Source: Acanthopleura granulata
Taxonomy: Eukaryota; Mollusca; Polyplacophora; Chitonida; Chitonidae
Assembly: GCA_016165875.1 (NCBI GenBank)
Contig: JABBOT010000009.1
Span: 18,304,783 to 18,368,782, forward strand
Direction of reading: 5' to 3'
Length of the DNA stretch: 64,000 bases
Shown: piece by piece, positions 51,501-56,255 of the stretch
How the letters are laid out: each line of letters opens with the position of its first letter
Numbering within the stretch: the first letter of the stretch is position 1
Notes under the pieces: generated by a model
Databases searched by the model: none
Told to the model about the DNA's origin: nothing
The model's input: only the letters and a program-made list of their open reading frames with translations
Translations under genes and position numbers: made by a program

Positions 51501-51819
51501 CACGGATGGTTTATTAAAAGGCAGTTGCCAGCTACTACTGGTACCAAAAGTCTGCTGCTTTAGTCAAGTATTAAGCCGGTAGTCATCTGAATGTATGCAA
51601 AACTTATAACGTAGACAATGTGTTTCAATAAAGTGAACCTGCACATAACTTTTAATCAAAATCAACCATTATTTGGAGCAGTTCTTGTTCTTGCACAAAA
51701 ACCAATGCTTAACAGGTGGACAGAGCCAAATAAATATCTCTGGCTTCACTTCTGTGGAAACTTAATTGAAGCATTTTGTGTATAGATACTTTACCACAGA
51801 AAATAAAAAAAAATAAGAA

Positions 51820-51854
<35 letters not shown>

Positions 51855-54800
51855 CCACAGGCTCACACACAAATTAAAAGGAAAATAAATCAATTTTTAT
51901 TCTATTTTTTCTTTTTTTTTCTATTTGAAATCAATATGTAGAGAGCTATAAGGTTTATATCAATCCCATGCACTAGATATACCACTTATATGTATCATCA
52001 GTTGGCCAGAACGTGTTAGATGACACCCTGTTCTCAATTCAGCCAGGATCAGAAATACGACACTAAGTAATCCTTAAAGGCGTTTATGCAGGGTCAAAAT
52101 GTACATAAAACACTGTCCAAGTCCGTATATATATATACATGTATAAGATATTTCTGCTAAGATGTTCCTATACGCAATGTGCAGTTATAACAGATACAGA
52201 AGGACTATCAGAAAGAATACCAACACTCAAGGCATAGAAAAGCACTAACTTGGCCTCCTGCCATAAAATCGCATAGTGATATGAGATATACGGACTTTTA
52301 CTGAGAGAAATGTGTCTCTTCTGGTAAAAACCAGATGGAATTAACACACGTCCAATGAGATCTAAAGAGGTATGTATTTTCTATCATGTCTAGCACAGCA
52401 GAATGAGAGTGCATGATCTCCTGCTCCATGTTTGCCGTGGCCCAAAATGTGGTACAAAATGTTGCCCCAAAAGCCTATCAGTACACATGTAATTCTAAAT
52501 TTTAAGTTATTTGAGGTACTCTGGACTGTAATAACATTCTAAATCTGATTGGCTCAGTTGACAATTACAGTTGAAATTAGAAAAAAAACTATTCCTCTCA
52601 GGAATAGTTGTGGCAGGAGTAAGTTTCTTGATCACTTCATGTTACAACTACAAGTACATGAACAGAATTAGAAAAACAAGGGATCAAGTTAACAGCATAC
52701 ATGTATGCATATTCCACATTTACATGTCAGTAATTACCTGCCAAAATCATGATTTCAATCTAGATAGATTTTTAACGACAATTAATAGCATTACATCTAC
52801 AGGCATAATACCTACTTCTGTTTACCGGCATAAACGGTGGGAGAAAATCAAATTTATAAAATCTCTAAAATTTTATACCTGACTTTCATTGCATAATCAT
52901 GTTTATAGCTTAAAGCCACAAAAAATTATGAACCCATACGAAAAAAAAAGATTATCTCTAAAAATCCATAATTCGTGATCCATAAGTACAAATGGTTCAT
53001 ATGTGGATGATCTTAGTTGTGTTAGCTGCTACCCAACAATATTTGAATTATTCATTCCAACGAAGTGATTACTGAAAGTAAAAGACAGCTCACCACTGAG
53101 GTACTGTTCATTAAAAAGATTATAAAGTTCTCTTTTAAATGTCATAGTAGTTGTTAGAAAAATAACTTTACCGAAATAAACTTAATTTTATCCAACCTTT
53201 TCGGGAAATTCATTTTAGAACATGCGCTGCCTTTCACTTGACACGAAGATATGTGTATTGTTTATTACCTAGGAGATGCCTCCAGTATACTGGCTTTGAA
53301 CCTTTGCTCAAAACCTACATTACATACATACTATCTTCATACTGTCTACAGTCGTACGTGGGAAGGTCTACCGGCAACCTCCGGATGGATGATCATGGGT
53401 TTGCCCCCAACATAATTCTGGCCGCCATTATATAGGAGAAATATTCTTGAGTACAGCATAAAACACCAAATAACTGAGCAGTGTAGCAGGTTGGACATAA
53501 TTTCTATTACAATGATTTAATTCGCAAATTTATGTCCCTTGTACTTAAAATAGGACTTATTGAAATATATGATTTTGAATCCAATAGTTGAATGAGCATG
53601 ACTAGACCTCCACTATAAGCACAAGAGTTCTAAGTGACAACTTAAAAATATGTAAGTATTATATCTGTAATACTGATTGACAAATGTCAGTTTCTTATCA
53701 TGATGACATCATACACTGGTTTTGTCCATGTACAATGTACCAGACAAGTGAAAGAGAAGCACCTTTTGTTCAGGCAGTCAAGACCATGGAAATTATAGAC
53801 AGGTATATTGAGATAAAGTACACAGTACTGCAGATAGGTACAGTTTATCATTTTTATTTTGATTGACATACATGGATATCTACATGCATGTACGTGTACT
53901 GCATTGTTTTCATTAATTATTGTGGTCTCATGTGGATCTGAGTTTTTCATCAAAATGTCTCAAGCAGCAGCAGTAATTAATCATATCAGAAAATAGCACA
54001 AAATTTGAAAACAAAAGTTAGCATGATATGGTAATTGCTTTTCAGCCTGACCAGCAGAATAAACCCAGCCAATACATGTTTTATAATCAGAGTGTTTTGC
54101 AGGCTGCCAAAAGTGAAAATCAAGCAAAAAAAAGTATCCATAAAGTGCAACAAGAGAGTAAAGCATGCTAAAGGAAGATGAATGCCAGAAATTAATTAGA
54201 TTTAAAGCCATCCTTCAAAAACTGTATGTTGTAAACTGACCCTATGAGAAAAAGTAGGTTAGTTGGTCGGTAGGTAAATCATTTTTCTTTATTCTGGCTT
54301 CTGAAGAAGGCTTTTAAAAAATTTAAATGGAGAGAAAAATTTTTTATAAACTTTTATCACAATACCAATAAAAACTTTTCAGTAGGGCCTTTATTGGTCG
54401 GGTTATGCCCAACAAACATATCCAAAAAGTGGGTCAGCGACGAACAGTATGGGATTTGTACAGAATAGTTTGAGCTGCTGTTCGTGGCTGACCCACTTTT
54501 CTGATGTTCATTGAGAAAAGGTCATTTTTCAATGAATTGACATCACCCTACCAAGTGTCATCACCCTCATCCTTACTACTGCCCAACCTATTCTTTACAA
54601 ATCCCTTGAATGTCAATGGATCCAAAAAGCATGGTGCTATTTTCACCATTCAAGTGTTTCAGTCATTTTGTTTCCATTCATTCAATCATTCAGTGAGTCA
54701 GCTGACACTGACAAGTGCCCTGGCTTCGTTTTGACAGCTTTCTGACACTCTTGAACTCAACATCGCTCCAAGATTCGTCACACTGTCAGTGCAAACTGGC

Positions 54801-54934
54801 TTCGCCACTGCCATGCACACGAAAAGCGAAAAGTGTAATATTTAATGTGGATACAGAAACAAGGACTTACTGATGCTAAATGTCCGACTGGCGCCATTTC
54901 GTATCAGTAGGGGGCTTTCCATAATCCTCGCCAT
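18372..54934 (-). CDS. TPCN1: Two-pore channel 1 homologue (26 coding exons)
   Basis: Two-pore channels are endolysosomal cation channels built of two six-helix repeats that dimerise. Exons (transcription order): 54934-54871, 49253-48928, 48437-48324, 40857-40727, 40195-40107, 39553-39519, 38449-38391, 37458-37359, 36181-36065, 35350-35290, 34259-34150, 33242-33179, 32668-32624, 31566-31510, 31030-30965, 30711-30639, 29104-29000, 26913-26842, 25889-25800, 24846-24749, 24340-24294, 23187-23119, 22707-22617, 22007-21892, 20913-20836, 18521-18372. Total 2427 nt, 808 residues; human TPC1 is about 816. All junctions are GT-AG and keep one frame. Repeat I spans about 98-312, repeat II about 425-684. 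Filter motifs TTANYPDVMM (I) and ELTVVNNW (II) and the linker resembling EF-hands mark it as TPC1-type. Joined from genomic sequence only; exon 1 is the least certain. Confidence 0.93.
19027..19125 (-). mobile_element. SINE family A, 3' fragment
   Basis: TTGATTGATTGGCGTTTTAC, GCCTTACTCCAAAAATATTTCAC and GGCAGCCAGCATTATGGTGG are the 3' part of family A on the minus strand. Truncated after GGAGGAAACCG. Lies in TPCN1 intron 25. Confidence 0.75.
19898..20215. repeat. Partial copy of the 425-bp foldback element
   Basis: Left arm and centre match 29259-29683: GACCATTAAAAACTGTTTCT, AAAATAAATGCAGTCAAATG, GTATGGTGGGTTTTATGGACCAT and CCTGTAATG.GCACCTGTGTATGG. The right arm is largely lost. Confidence 0.65.
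20385..20640 (+). mobile_element. SINE family A, near full length
   Basis: Best copy in the window. Starts in the tRNA-like head (GTTAGTGCGCTATCGCAGCA), then GTGAGTTCAAGACCAGCTCA (B-box-like), CGTACGTGGGAAGGTCTGCC, CGGGCTCTGCCTGG, CATAATGCTGGCCGCCGTCG and the 3' end AAAACACCAATCAAATAAGT with an (AAAT)n tail. The tail and head identify it as a tRNA-derived SINE. In intron 25 of TPCN1, antisense to the gene. Confidence 0.85.
20836..20913 (-). CDS. TPCN1: TPCN1 exon 25
   Basis: Residues 734-759, phase 0 at both ends. Motif [20 protein letters not shown] matches the conserved C-terminal block of TPC1 (human [20 protein letters not shown]), which fixes the frame. Confidence 0.9.
21357..21945. repeat. 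82-bp tandem array overlapping TPCN1 exon 24
   Basis: About seven copies of an 82-bp unit (plus strand CCAGCCATGTGTCACTATGT, GCCACATAAAGTCTACAGCT, CACCAGTGTGTCTGGGGTCT, GACTGTCTATGTACTGCCCT, GT). The rightmost unit contains the 3' end of exon 24 and its donor. Every other unit carries a copy of the donor (minus strand ACACTG|GTGAGC or a close variant). As 82 = 27x3+1, use of a decoy donor would shift frame. Confidence 0.92.
21892..22007 (-). CDS. TPCN1: TPCN1 exon 24
   Basis: Residues 695 (split) to 733. Starts [18 protein letters not shown] after a TTTGTTTTCAG acceptor. The donor CTG|GTGAGC at 21892/21891 was chosen because it alone restores the phase 0 that exon 25 needs; the upstream GTAATG would not. 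The last 20 or so codons lie within the 82-bp repeat unit, so this part of the C-terminus may be lineage-specific. Confidence 0.78.
22540..22602 (-). mobile_element. SINE family A remnant
   Basis: TTTCACTCATGTCAGCAGCC, AGCATTATGGGGGAGAGAAC and TGGGAAACCCATG match the middle of family A on the minus strand. Very short and diverged, 15 bp from TPCN1 exon 23. Confidence 0.45.
22617..22707 (-). CDS. TPCN1: TPCN1 exon 23 (IIS6)
   Basis: Residues 665-694 and first base of 695. [20 protein letters not shown] is the end of the last pore-lining helix, close to human [20 protein letters not shown], followed by a basic/acidic start of the cytosolic tail. Confidence 0.92.
23119..23187 (-). CDS. TPCN1: TPCN1 exon 22 (start of IIS6)
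   Basis: Residues 642-664, both ends phase 0. [16 protein letters not shown] forms the beginning of helix IIS6. Acceptor TCGTTGCAG, donor ATG|GTGAGT. Confidence 0.92.
24294..24340 (-). CDS. TPCN1: TPCN1 exon 21 (pore helix and filter II)
   Basis: Residues 626 (split) to 641. [15 protein letters not shown] contains the second selectivity filter. The VNN segment is shared with mammalian TPCs, where it underlies Na+ selectivity; selectivity here is inferred from identity. Confidence 0.93.
24408..24722. repeat. 25-bp tandem array in intron 20
   Basis: About 12 copies of TATCATTATAAAGCACAGTA plus GAGTG, very regular, ending 26 bp below the donor of exon 20. Unlike the arrays at exons 10, 19 and 24 its unit is not derived from exon sequence. 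Its low divergence suggests recent expansion. Confidence 0.92.
24749..24846 (-). CDS. TPCN1: TPCN1 exon 20 (pore loop II turret)
   Basis: Residues 593 (split) to 625. Lumenal loop [10 protein letters not shown] with one N-glycosylation sequon (NTS), then [14 protein letters not shown], which matches human [14 protein letters not shown]. The end reads FVTG|VTLF where human has LNSFVTLF. Confidence 0.92.
25100..25300 (-). mobile_element. SINE family A, long fragment
   Basis: 3' end TGATTGGTGTTTTACGTCGT, ACTCAAGAATATTTCACTTA, then CCAGCATTATGGTGGGAGGA, GTTGCTGGCAGACCTTCCCA and ATTAGCTGAACTGGACAGTG near the B-box. The segment GGGCAGAGCCCGGGGG of other copies is deleted. In TPCN1 intron 19, same strand as the gene. 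Confidence 0.8.
25555..25800. repeat. Array of exon 19 donor-site copies
   Basis: About seven diverged copies of a roughly 33-bp unit (plus strand GACTCACTTGCAGCAGTTTT, TCAAAGACATG) directly downstream of exon 19. On the minus strand the unit is TGAAAAACTGCTGCAAGTGA, GTC: the last exon 19 codons plus the donor. At least two copies keep GTGAG; others have drifted to GTCAGT, GTCAAT or GCGAGT. Confidence 0.8.
25800..25889 (-). CDS. TPCN1: TPCN1 exon 19 (IIS5)
   Basis: Residues 563 (split) to 592. [20 protein letters not shown] is helix IIS5, matching human IFYYCFAIVGMEFF. Ends NLKNCC at donor AA|GTGAGT, which is the seed of the downstream array. Confidence 0.93.
26640..26830 (-). mobile_element. 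tRNA-derived SINE (family B), decayed copy
   Basis: Same order as the copy at 1990-2282: CCAGTCCTGTTTCCCTGCTC, GCAAGGCAGCAACAAGTGCA, ATGACTCGACCCAGACTTGA, TCCCGGATCTCC. The head beyond the B-box is eroded. It ends about 12 bp short of TPCN1 exon 18. Confidence 0.65.
26842..26913 (-). CDS. TPCN1: TPCN1 exon 18 (end of IIS4, S4-S5 linker)
   Basis: Residues 539 (split) to 562. [20 protein letters not shown] continues the voltage-sensor helix into the S4-S5 linker. Human has LFKLKERYRNVLDTMFELLP. Confidence 0.93.
29000..29104 (-). CDS. TPCN1: TPCN1 exon 17 (IIS3-IIS4 voltage sensor)
   Basis: Residues 505-538. [17 protein letters not shown] is IIS3 and [12 protein letters not shown] the start of IIS4, with arginines at 533, 536 and (across the junction) 539. 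Human TPC1, as I recall it, has glutamine at the middle position. Confidence 0.93.
29259..29683. mobile_element. 425-bp foldback (MITE-like) element
   Basis: Nearly the whole element is an inverted repeat. Left end GGGTGAGTGAAAAGGCCATT, AAAAACTGTATCTGAAAAT; right end ATTTTCAGATACAGTTTTTA, AAGGCCTTTTCAATCACCC. Inner arms pair TATGGTAGGTTTTATGGACC with TTCATAAAACCCACCATA, and GGTTCACCAGTGATGT with GACATCACTGGTGAACC. No coding capacity. Incomplete copies at 2590-2835 and 19898-20215 show it is a dispersed family. Confidence 0.8.
30639..30711 (-). CDS. TPCN1: TPCN1 exon 16 (IIS2)
   Basis: Residues 480 (split) to 503. [20 protein letters not shown] then SGWD; human has [24 protein letters not shown]. 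Confidence 0.93.
30965..31030 (-). CDS. TPCN1: TPCN1 exon 15 (IIS1-IIS2 loop)
   Basis: Residues 458 (split) to 479. Lumenal loop [14 protein letters not shown] with sequon NFS, then ASIVFLC at the start of IIS2. Weakly conserved but in phase with both neighbours. Confidence 0.85.
31271..31352 (-). mobile_element. SINE family A, 3' fragment
   Basis: TTATTTATTTGATTAGTGTT, ATTCAAGAATATCTCACTTA and GGCAGCCAGCATTATGGTGG. Truncated after about 80 bp. In TPCN1 intron 14. Confidence 0.7.
31510..31566 (-). CDS. TPCN1: TPCN1 exon 14 (IIS1)
   Basis: Residues 439 (split) to 457. [18 protein letters not shown]; human LVVAVNGVWILVETFMLK. Confidence 0.93.
31621..31760 (-). mobile_element. SINE family A fragment
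   Basis: TGATGTTTTATGCCATACTC, AAGAATATTTCACTTATAGG, ACGGCGGCCAGCGCTATGGT, GGGTAGAGCCCGGAGGAAAC and GCGCAGGTTGCTGGTGGAC. Truncated before the head. In intron 13. Confidence 0.8.
32624..32668 (-). CDS. TPCN1: TPCN1 exon 13
   Basis: Residues 424 (split) to 438. [14 protein letters not shown] leads into IIS1. Very short (45 bp), but acceptor CAATTTTTCAG, donor T|GTAAGT and phases all fit. Confidence 0.9.
33179..33242 (-). CDS. TPCN1: TPCN1 exon 12
   Basis: Residues 403-423 and first base of 424. [15 protein letters not shown], the amphipathic segment before repeat II (human AKKNREHWFDELPRT). Confidence 0.9.
34092..34149. repeat. Diverged partial copy of exon 11 3' end
   Basis: The minus-strand stretch reading GACAGCATCTGTGACGTGAA, CAATCTCAAGTAGAAG then GTAACT is a diverged copy of the end of exon 11 (TACAATGTCTACAACATGAA, TAGACTCCAGTGGAAG|GTAATA). 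It lies just downstream of the real donor and has an in-frame TAG. Confidence 0.65.
34150..34259 (-). CDS. TPCN1: TPCN1 exon 11 (EF-hand-like linker)
   Basis: Residues 366 (split) to 402. [20 protein letters not shown] then [12 protein letters not shown]; human YLTFKALNQNNTPLLSLKDF YDIYEVAALKWK. The loop lacks a full set of EF-hand calcium ligands, as in other animal TPCs. Confidence 0.93.
35290..35350 (-). CDS. TPCN1: TPCN1 exon 10
   Basis: Residues 346-365 and first base of 366. [20 protein letters not shown] aligns with human AGISYRQFEGLMRFYKPR. The acceptor CATTTCAG|TGTTC was selected because it gives phase 0 to match exon 9; another AG 14 bp inside breaks the frame. Confidence 0.87.
35325..35545. 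repeat. Array of exon 10 acceptor-site copies
   Basis: Five units of about 46 bp with plus-strand core GTTTCATACTGATTTGTGAA, CACTGAAATGAG. The leftmost unit is the true start of exon 10 with its acceptor; four further copies lie upstream in intron 9. On the minus strand each has TTTCAG|TGTTCA-like sequence, two or three with an intact AG. Confidence 0.82.
36065..36181 (-). CDS. TPCN1: TPCN1 exon 9 (end of IS6, linker)
   Basis: Residues 307-345, phase 0 at both ends. [20 protein letters not shown]; human LLAVVFDTFNDIEKRKFKSL. Confidence 0.93.
36345..36515. repeat. 26-bp tandem array in intron 8
   Basis: Six to seven copies of GATTTAAGAGAAGCTTACAA plus AACACT. Not related to exon 9, which lies about 165 bp away. 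Confidence 0.8.
36795..36935 (-). mobile_element. SINE family A, diverged copy
   Basis: CTTTTACGTCCTATTGAAGA, ACGTCAGCCAGAATTATGGG, AGAACCAGACAGATCCTGAA and CACATTGCTGGCAGATG. An older copy than most. In intron 8. Confidence 0.6.
37010..37215 (-). mobile_element. SINE family A, diverged longer copy
   Basis: TCGGTTTCATGTTGTACTCA, AGACAATGTCACTTATATCT, GGCAGGAAACCAGGCAGGCC, ATCCGCAGTGTTGCTGACAG and GAAAGCCAGTCTGAGTCGGA, reaching the B-box region. In intron 8. Confidence 0.65.
37359..37458 (-). CDS. TPCN1: TPCN1 exon 8 (filter I and IS6)
   Basis: Residues 273 (split) to 306. [10 protein letters not shown] completes the first filter and [16 protein letters not shown] is IS6; human NFPDVMMPSY ... 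FFIVYLSIELYFIMNL. Confidence 0.94.
38391..38449 (-). CDS. TPCN1: TPCN1 exon 7 (pore helix I)
   Basis: Residues 254-272. [19 protein letters not shown]; human [19 protein letters not shown]. Confidence 0.94.
39519..39553 (-). CDS. TPCN1: TPCN1 micro-exon 6
   Basis: Only 35 bp: residues 242 (split) to 253, [11 protein letters not shown]; human FYLFSPNPSDP. Accepted because the sequence matches and both phases fit. Confidence 0.9.
40107..40195 (-). CDS. TPCN1: TPCN1 exon 5 (IS5)
   Basis: Residues 212 (split) to 241. [20 protein letters not shown] then FFMLIFSIL; human [28 protein letters not shown]. Confidence 0.94.
40727..40857 (-). CDS. TPCN1: TPCN1 exon 4 (IS3-IS4)
   Basis: Residues 169-211 and two bases of 212. 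[20 protein letters not shown] then LRPLFLLDS; human [30 protein letters not shown]4 carries few basic residues, as expected for the voltage-insensitive first sensor. Confidence 0.94.
41172..41390 (+). mobile_element. SINE family A, near full length
   Basis: GAGCTCAAATCCAGTTATTG (B-box region), TCTGCCAGCAACCTGTGCAT, CGTATTGCTGACCGCTGTCG, TATAAGTGAAATATTCTTGA and GGCGTAAAACACCAATCAAA with an A/T-rich tail. The extreme 5' head is missing. Confidence 0.82.
42085..42195 (+). mobile_element. SINE family A, head fragment
   Basis: GGTTAGCATGCTAGCGCAGC, TCAATGACAAAGGAGCCTCT, CACCAGTGCAGTCACTTCGA and GCTCAAGCCCAGCTCATGCT are the tRNA-like head. It jumps directly to TTTTACGTCAAA, so the middle is deleted. 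Confidence 0.65.
42240..42465 (+). repeat. Interspersed repeat, family R3
   Basis: Shares with 50700-50930 the ordered words TTTAATCACCTAAAATTTC, CTGATTCGGG, TTCTATTCATTGTGGGAAGG, ATGATATCCTTCCTGAAAAA, TGTAAGTTTCAGCACCAAA and AAAAATGCACTTTTT. Fragments recur near 38905-39060, 48770-48890, 50025-50110 and, inverted, at 29990-30175 and 45950-46095. No coding sequence or terminal structure seen. Confidence 0.6.
43076..43243. mobile_element. 168-bp near-perfect foldback
   Basis: Arms of about 75-80 bp: left starts CACTAGACAAGTCCTTCTTA, TGGACATACAACTTCTTGGT; right ends ACCAAGAAGTTGTATATCCA, TACGAAAGACCTGTCTAGTG. The CACTA(G) ends recall CACTA-type transposon termini, but size and lack of a clear target duplication leave the class open. 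Confidence 0.7.
44419..44766 (+). CDS. Nested coiled-coil protein ORF in TPCN1 intron 3
   Basis: Encodes 115 residues on the strand opposite TPCN1. Third codon positions are strongly C/G in an AT-rich intron, a coding signature absent nearby. The N-terminus is basic (KPTPKREK-like); residues 20-70 form a helical, charged segment ([20 protein letters not shown] then [14 protein letters not shown]), followed by a second helix ([20 protein letters not shown]). Stop TGA at 44764-44766. The ATG at 44419 is the first after an in-frame stop at 44362, but an upstream exon joined at TTCCAG (44390) is possible. AATAAA near 45522 may end the transcript. I do not recognise the family; it could be a small gene, a terminal exon, or a retrocopy. 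Confidence 0.6.
   Translation: MHAKELHKQPTPKREKCHKNTVTELAQVEERFNKACERIATIDKTLDDLESRLKKESQLADNEQACSKLRMKIDIATAIRMMYFEYALSKGDQVTSLRCRLYGQDAICDMLTEKV
48324..48437 (-). CDS. TPCN1: TPCN1 exon 3 (IS2)
   Basis: Residues 131-168, phase 0 at both ends. [20 protein letters not shown] then [15 protein letters not shown]; human [35 protein letters not shown]. Confidence 0.94.
48491..48571 (-). pseudogene. TPCN1: Partial duplicate of TPCN1 exon 3
   Basis: The intron 2 sequence on the minus strand has CACTTTCAG then GTTCATGGGTCTCTGGAGGT and continues as a nearly identical copy of the first 62 bp of exon 3, including its acceptor. It ends after AAGCTCAG and runs into unrelated TTATATACACATAC with no donor. 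Translated it gives [20 protein letters not shown]. High identity implies a recent event. Confidence 0.85.
48928..49253 (-). CDS. TPCN1: TPCN1 exon 2 (N-terminal domain and IS1)
   Basis: Residues 22 (split) to 130, the largest exon. [18 protein letters not shown] is a TPC1 signature (human [18 protein letters not shown]), followed by IS1, [20 protein letters not shown], and RPAVPWLRL. The acceptor CTCTCCACAG|ATGATCC fits the phase left by exon 1. Confidence 0.95.
50700..50930 (+). repeat. Interspersed repeat, family R3, second long copy
   Basis: CTTAATGACCTAAAATTTCG, GAATTGCTCTAGTTTCCTGA, TTCTATTGATTATAGGAAGG, AAAATGTAAGTTTCGGCATC and GCTAAAAATGCACTTTTCTT run in the same order as at 42240-42465. 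Confidence 0.6.
51824..51852. repeat. (CA)n microsatellite
   Basis: About 14 CA/AC dinucleotides in a row, followed by CTCCCACAGGCTCACACAC. In intron 1 of TPCN1. Confidence 0.9.
53345..53475 (+). mobile_element. SINE family A, 3' half
   Basis: CGTACGTGGGAAGGTCTACC, GGCAACCTCCGGATGGATGA, ATAATTCTGGCCGCCATTAT, GAAATATTCTTGAGTACAGC and ATAAAACACCAAATAA. Head missing. Confidence 0.78.
54236..54412 (+). repeat. Dispersed repeat, copy 1 (related to 56286-56416)
   Basis: Shares in order CTGACCCTATGAGAAAAAGT, AGGTTAGTTGGTCGGTAGG, AAACTTTTCAGTAGGGC, and TTTGGTTGGG-like TTATTGGTCGGGTTATGCCC with the segment in DRC10 intron 1. The two copies lie on either side of the divergent promoter in the same orientation. 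Confidence 0.5.
54433..54500. repeat. Inverted repeat with 22-bp arms
   Basis: AAGTGGGTCAGCGACGAACAG near 54427 pairs with CTGTTCGTGGCTGACCCACTT near 54479, around a loop of about 30 bp. In TPCN1 intron 1, about 370 bp from exon 1. Confidence 0.65.
54871..54934 (-). CDS. TPCN1: TPCN1 exon 1 (start codon)
   Basis: Residues 1-21 and first base of 22. ATG at 54934 in context AAAATGG, then [20 protein letters not shown]; donor ATCA|GTAAGT. The phase matches exon 2. ESPLLI (6-11) is an acidic dileucine signal of the [DE]xxxL[LI] type, as used by TPC2 and plant TPC1 for lysosome or vacuole delivery. No homologue alignment supports this exon, because TPC N-termini vary; a start at M5 would also keep the motif. 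Confidence 0.75.
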
Positions 54935-55382
54935 TTTCGGTGTTGTTGTTGTTTTTTTAATGCAGCGCCGTCTATTGGGTTAATCAATAATGAAAGAAGT
55001 CCCTGGTAACAGGACTGATGCGGCGAAGTAATTCACCGATAACAAATTGTAATAATATCTAAATTATTGCGACTGTTTATAAACCAAAAGGGCACTAATT
55101 TATAAACAATAAATTTAAGTACACTACATATCTATGGAAGATGAATGGACTGGAAAATGTCCAGCTCGGGCGAGGATTATTTGTTGTCAAGGCGGACTTG
55201 TTGATGATAAACACAGTGAATTGGCACACTAGGAAAGGATGGAAGTGCAGAACTGTCAAAGTTAAGAGTCGGTGAAGATCTGTAAATTAGACATCGGGAT
55301 AGGTTTTAAAAGTGCATGATTTCTACAGTGGGATAGTTATTTAACTGCCCAGTGCGAGGGCTTGACGTTTAAAGTGCAAAAA
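54935..55382. promoter_or_regulatory. Shared divergent promoter region of TPCN1 and DRC10
   Basis: 448 bp between the two start codons, containing both 5' UTRs and the promoter(s). No TATA box at a sensible place. The minus strand has ACCCAATAGACG (CCAAT box, 54971-54980), and GTCCCTGGTAAC at 54999-55010 has one good half (GGTAAC) of an RFX X-box, the usual switch of ciliary genes; the other half is weak. Direction of control by either site is inference. Confidence 0.65.
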
Positions 55383-56255
55383 ATGGCTTCAACGGTAACA
55401 AGAACTTTACCACCGCTGTCGGCCGGTGGTCAGATGGAGACTATGCATGTGCGTCCAAATATGGCGAACAGAGCCCAAGGTAATGTGTTGTCCCTGCAAA
55501 CAGGAAAGGCGAAAAACAGACTACGTTTAGATCCTTCTCGTGCTCTGGAGCCAGCCAGGAAAAAAATTGCAACACTTGAAGCTCAGCGAGTCATGACGGT
55601 GTTTGACGAGACGATAAAGCGTTCTGAAATCGTAACACTGTTGCCCTTCATACTGAAAAACCTGTCAAGGTTTAATGTAGTTTTCGGATCTGAGTTGATG
55701 GAAGCCCTTGAGCAACATGGTTCCATCAAGAACAGCTATGAGGAGATCAGAAATCAGTTAGAAAAGATCCGAAGAAAACGTGAAAAGAGTTCAGACTCAC
55801 TGCACTCAAACATTAGCCTAGATGACCAGGGTGAAGGGGAAGATGCAGAGGGCGCTGGAAGTACGGCACCAAGGTCACGGCCTCAGAGTCAGTACAGTCA
55901 ACAGTCATCAGTGTCTGAAAGTCAAATGGATAACATTATGAGAAATTTGAGTTTTGTTGCTCAGCAACTGAGTACATCGACCAAGAACGTCCTGAGGTTG
56001 TTCTCTGTGAATCCTGCCGCTATGAGTGCGGTGCGAGCAGAGGTAGGGGAGAGAACTGGAGAGTGCCAGTCATTTATAACCGCTCTAGAGGAGCTCAAGG
56101 AAGTCCTGCTGAGCAAACTGCTGACCACACCTGTCGAAGAGAAGGAAAAGTTTGATTATCTTCATGAGATTGCTCTGAGGGAACGACAAAATGCAGCTCA
56201 AATTGTGAAACTGGAGATGGAAGTGAAAGGAGCTCAGGATGATCGTGATGAAGAG
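55383..56255 (+). CDS. DRC10: DRC10 exon 1
   Basis: Residues 1-291. After a basic N-terminus the [20 protein letters not shown] block matches human (IEAKRIMSILDEAIYKVELV). Residues 145-185 are a Ser/Gln-rich, low-complexity insert that explains the greater length. Ends DDRDEE at GAG|GTACAT; the open frame beyond it is intron. Confidence 0.95.

Larger units (their letters stand above)
49254..54870 (-). other. TPCN1: TPCN1 intron 1 (about 5.6 kb)
   Basis: Contains R3 repeat copies at about 50025-50110 and 50700-50930, a (CA)n microsatellite at about 51824-51852, a family-A SINE at 53345-53475 and a small foldback at 54433-54500. No additional exon for TPCN1 or any other gene could be supported. 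Confidence 0.7.

Noticed and set aside
55362..55382. Upstream extension of the DRC10 frame
   Set aside because: It starts at TTG. ATG at 55383 is the natural start and fits the family length.
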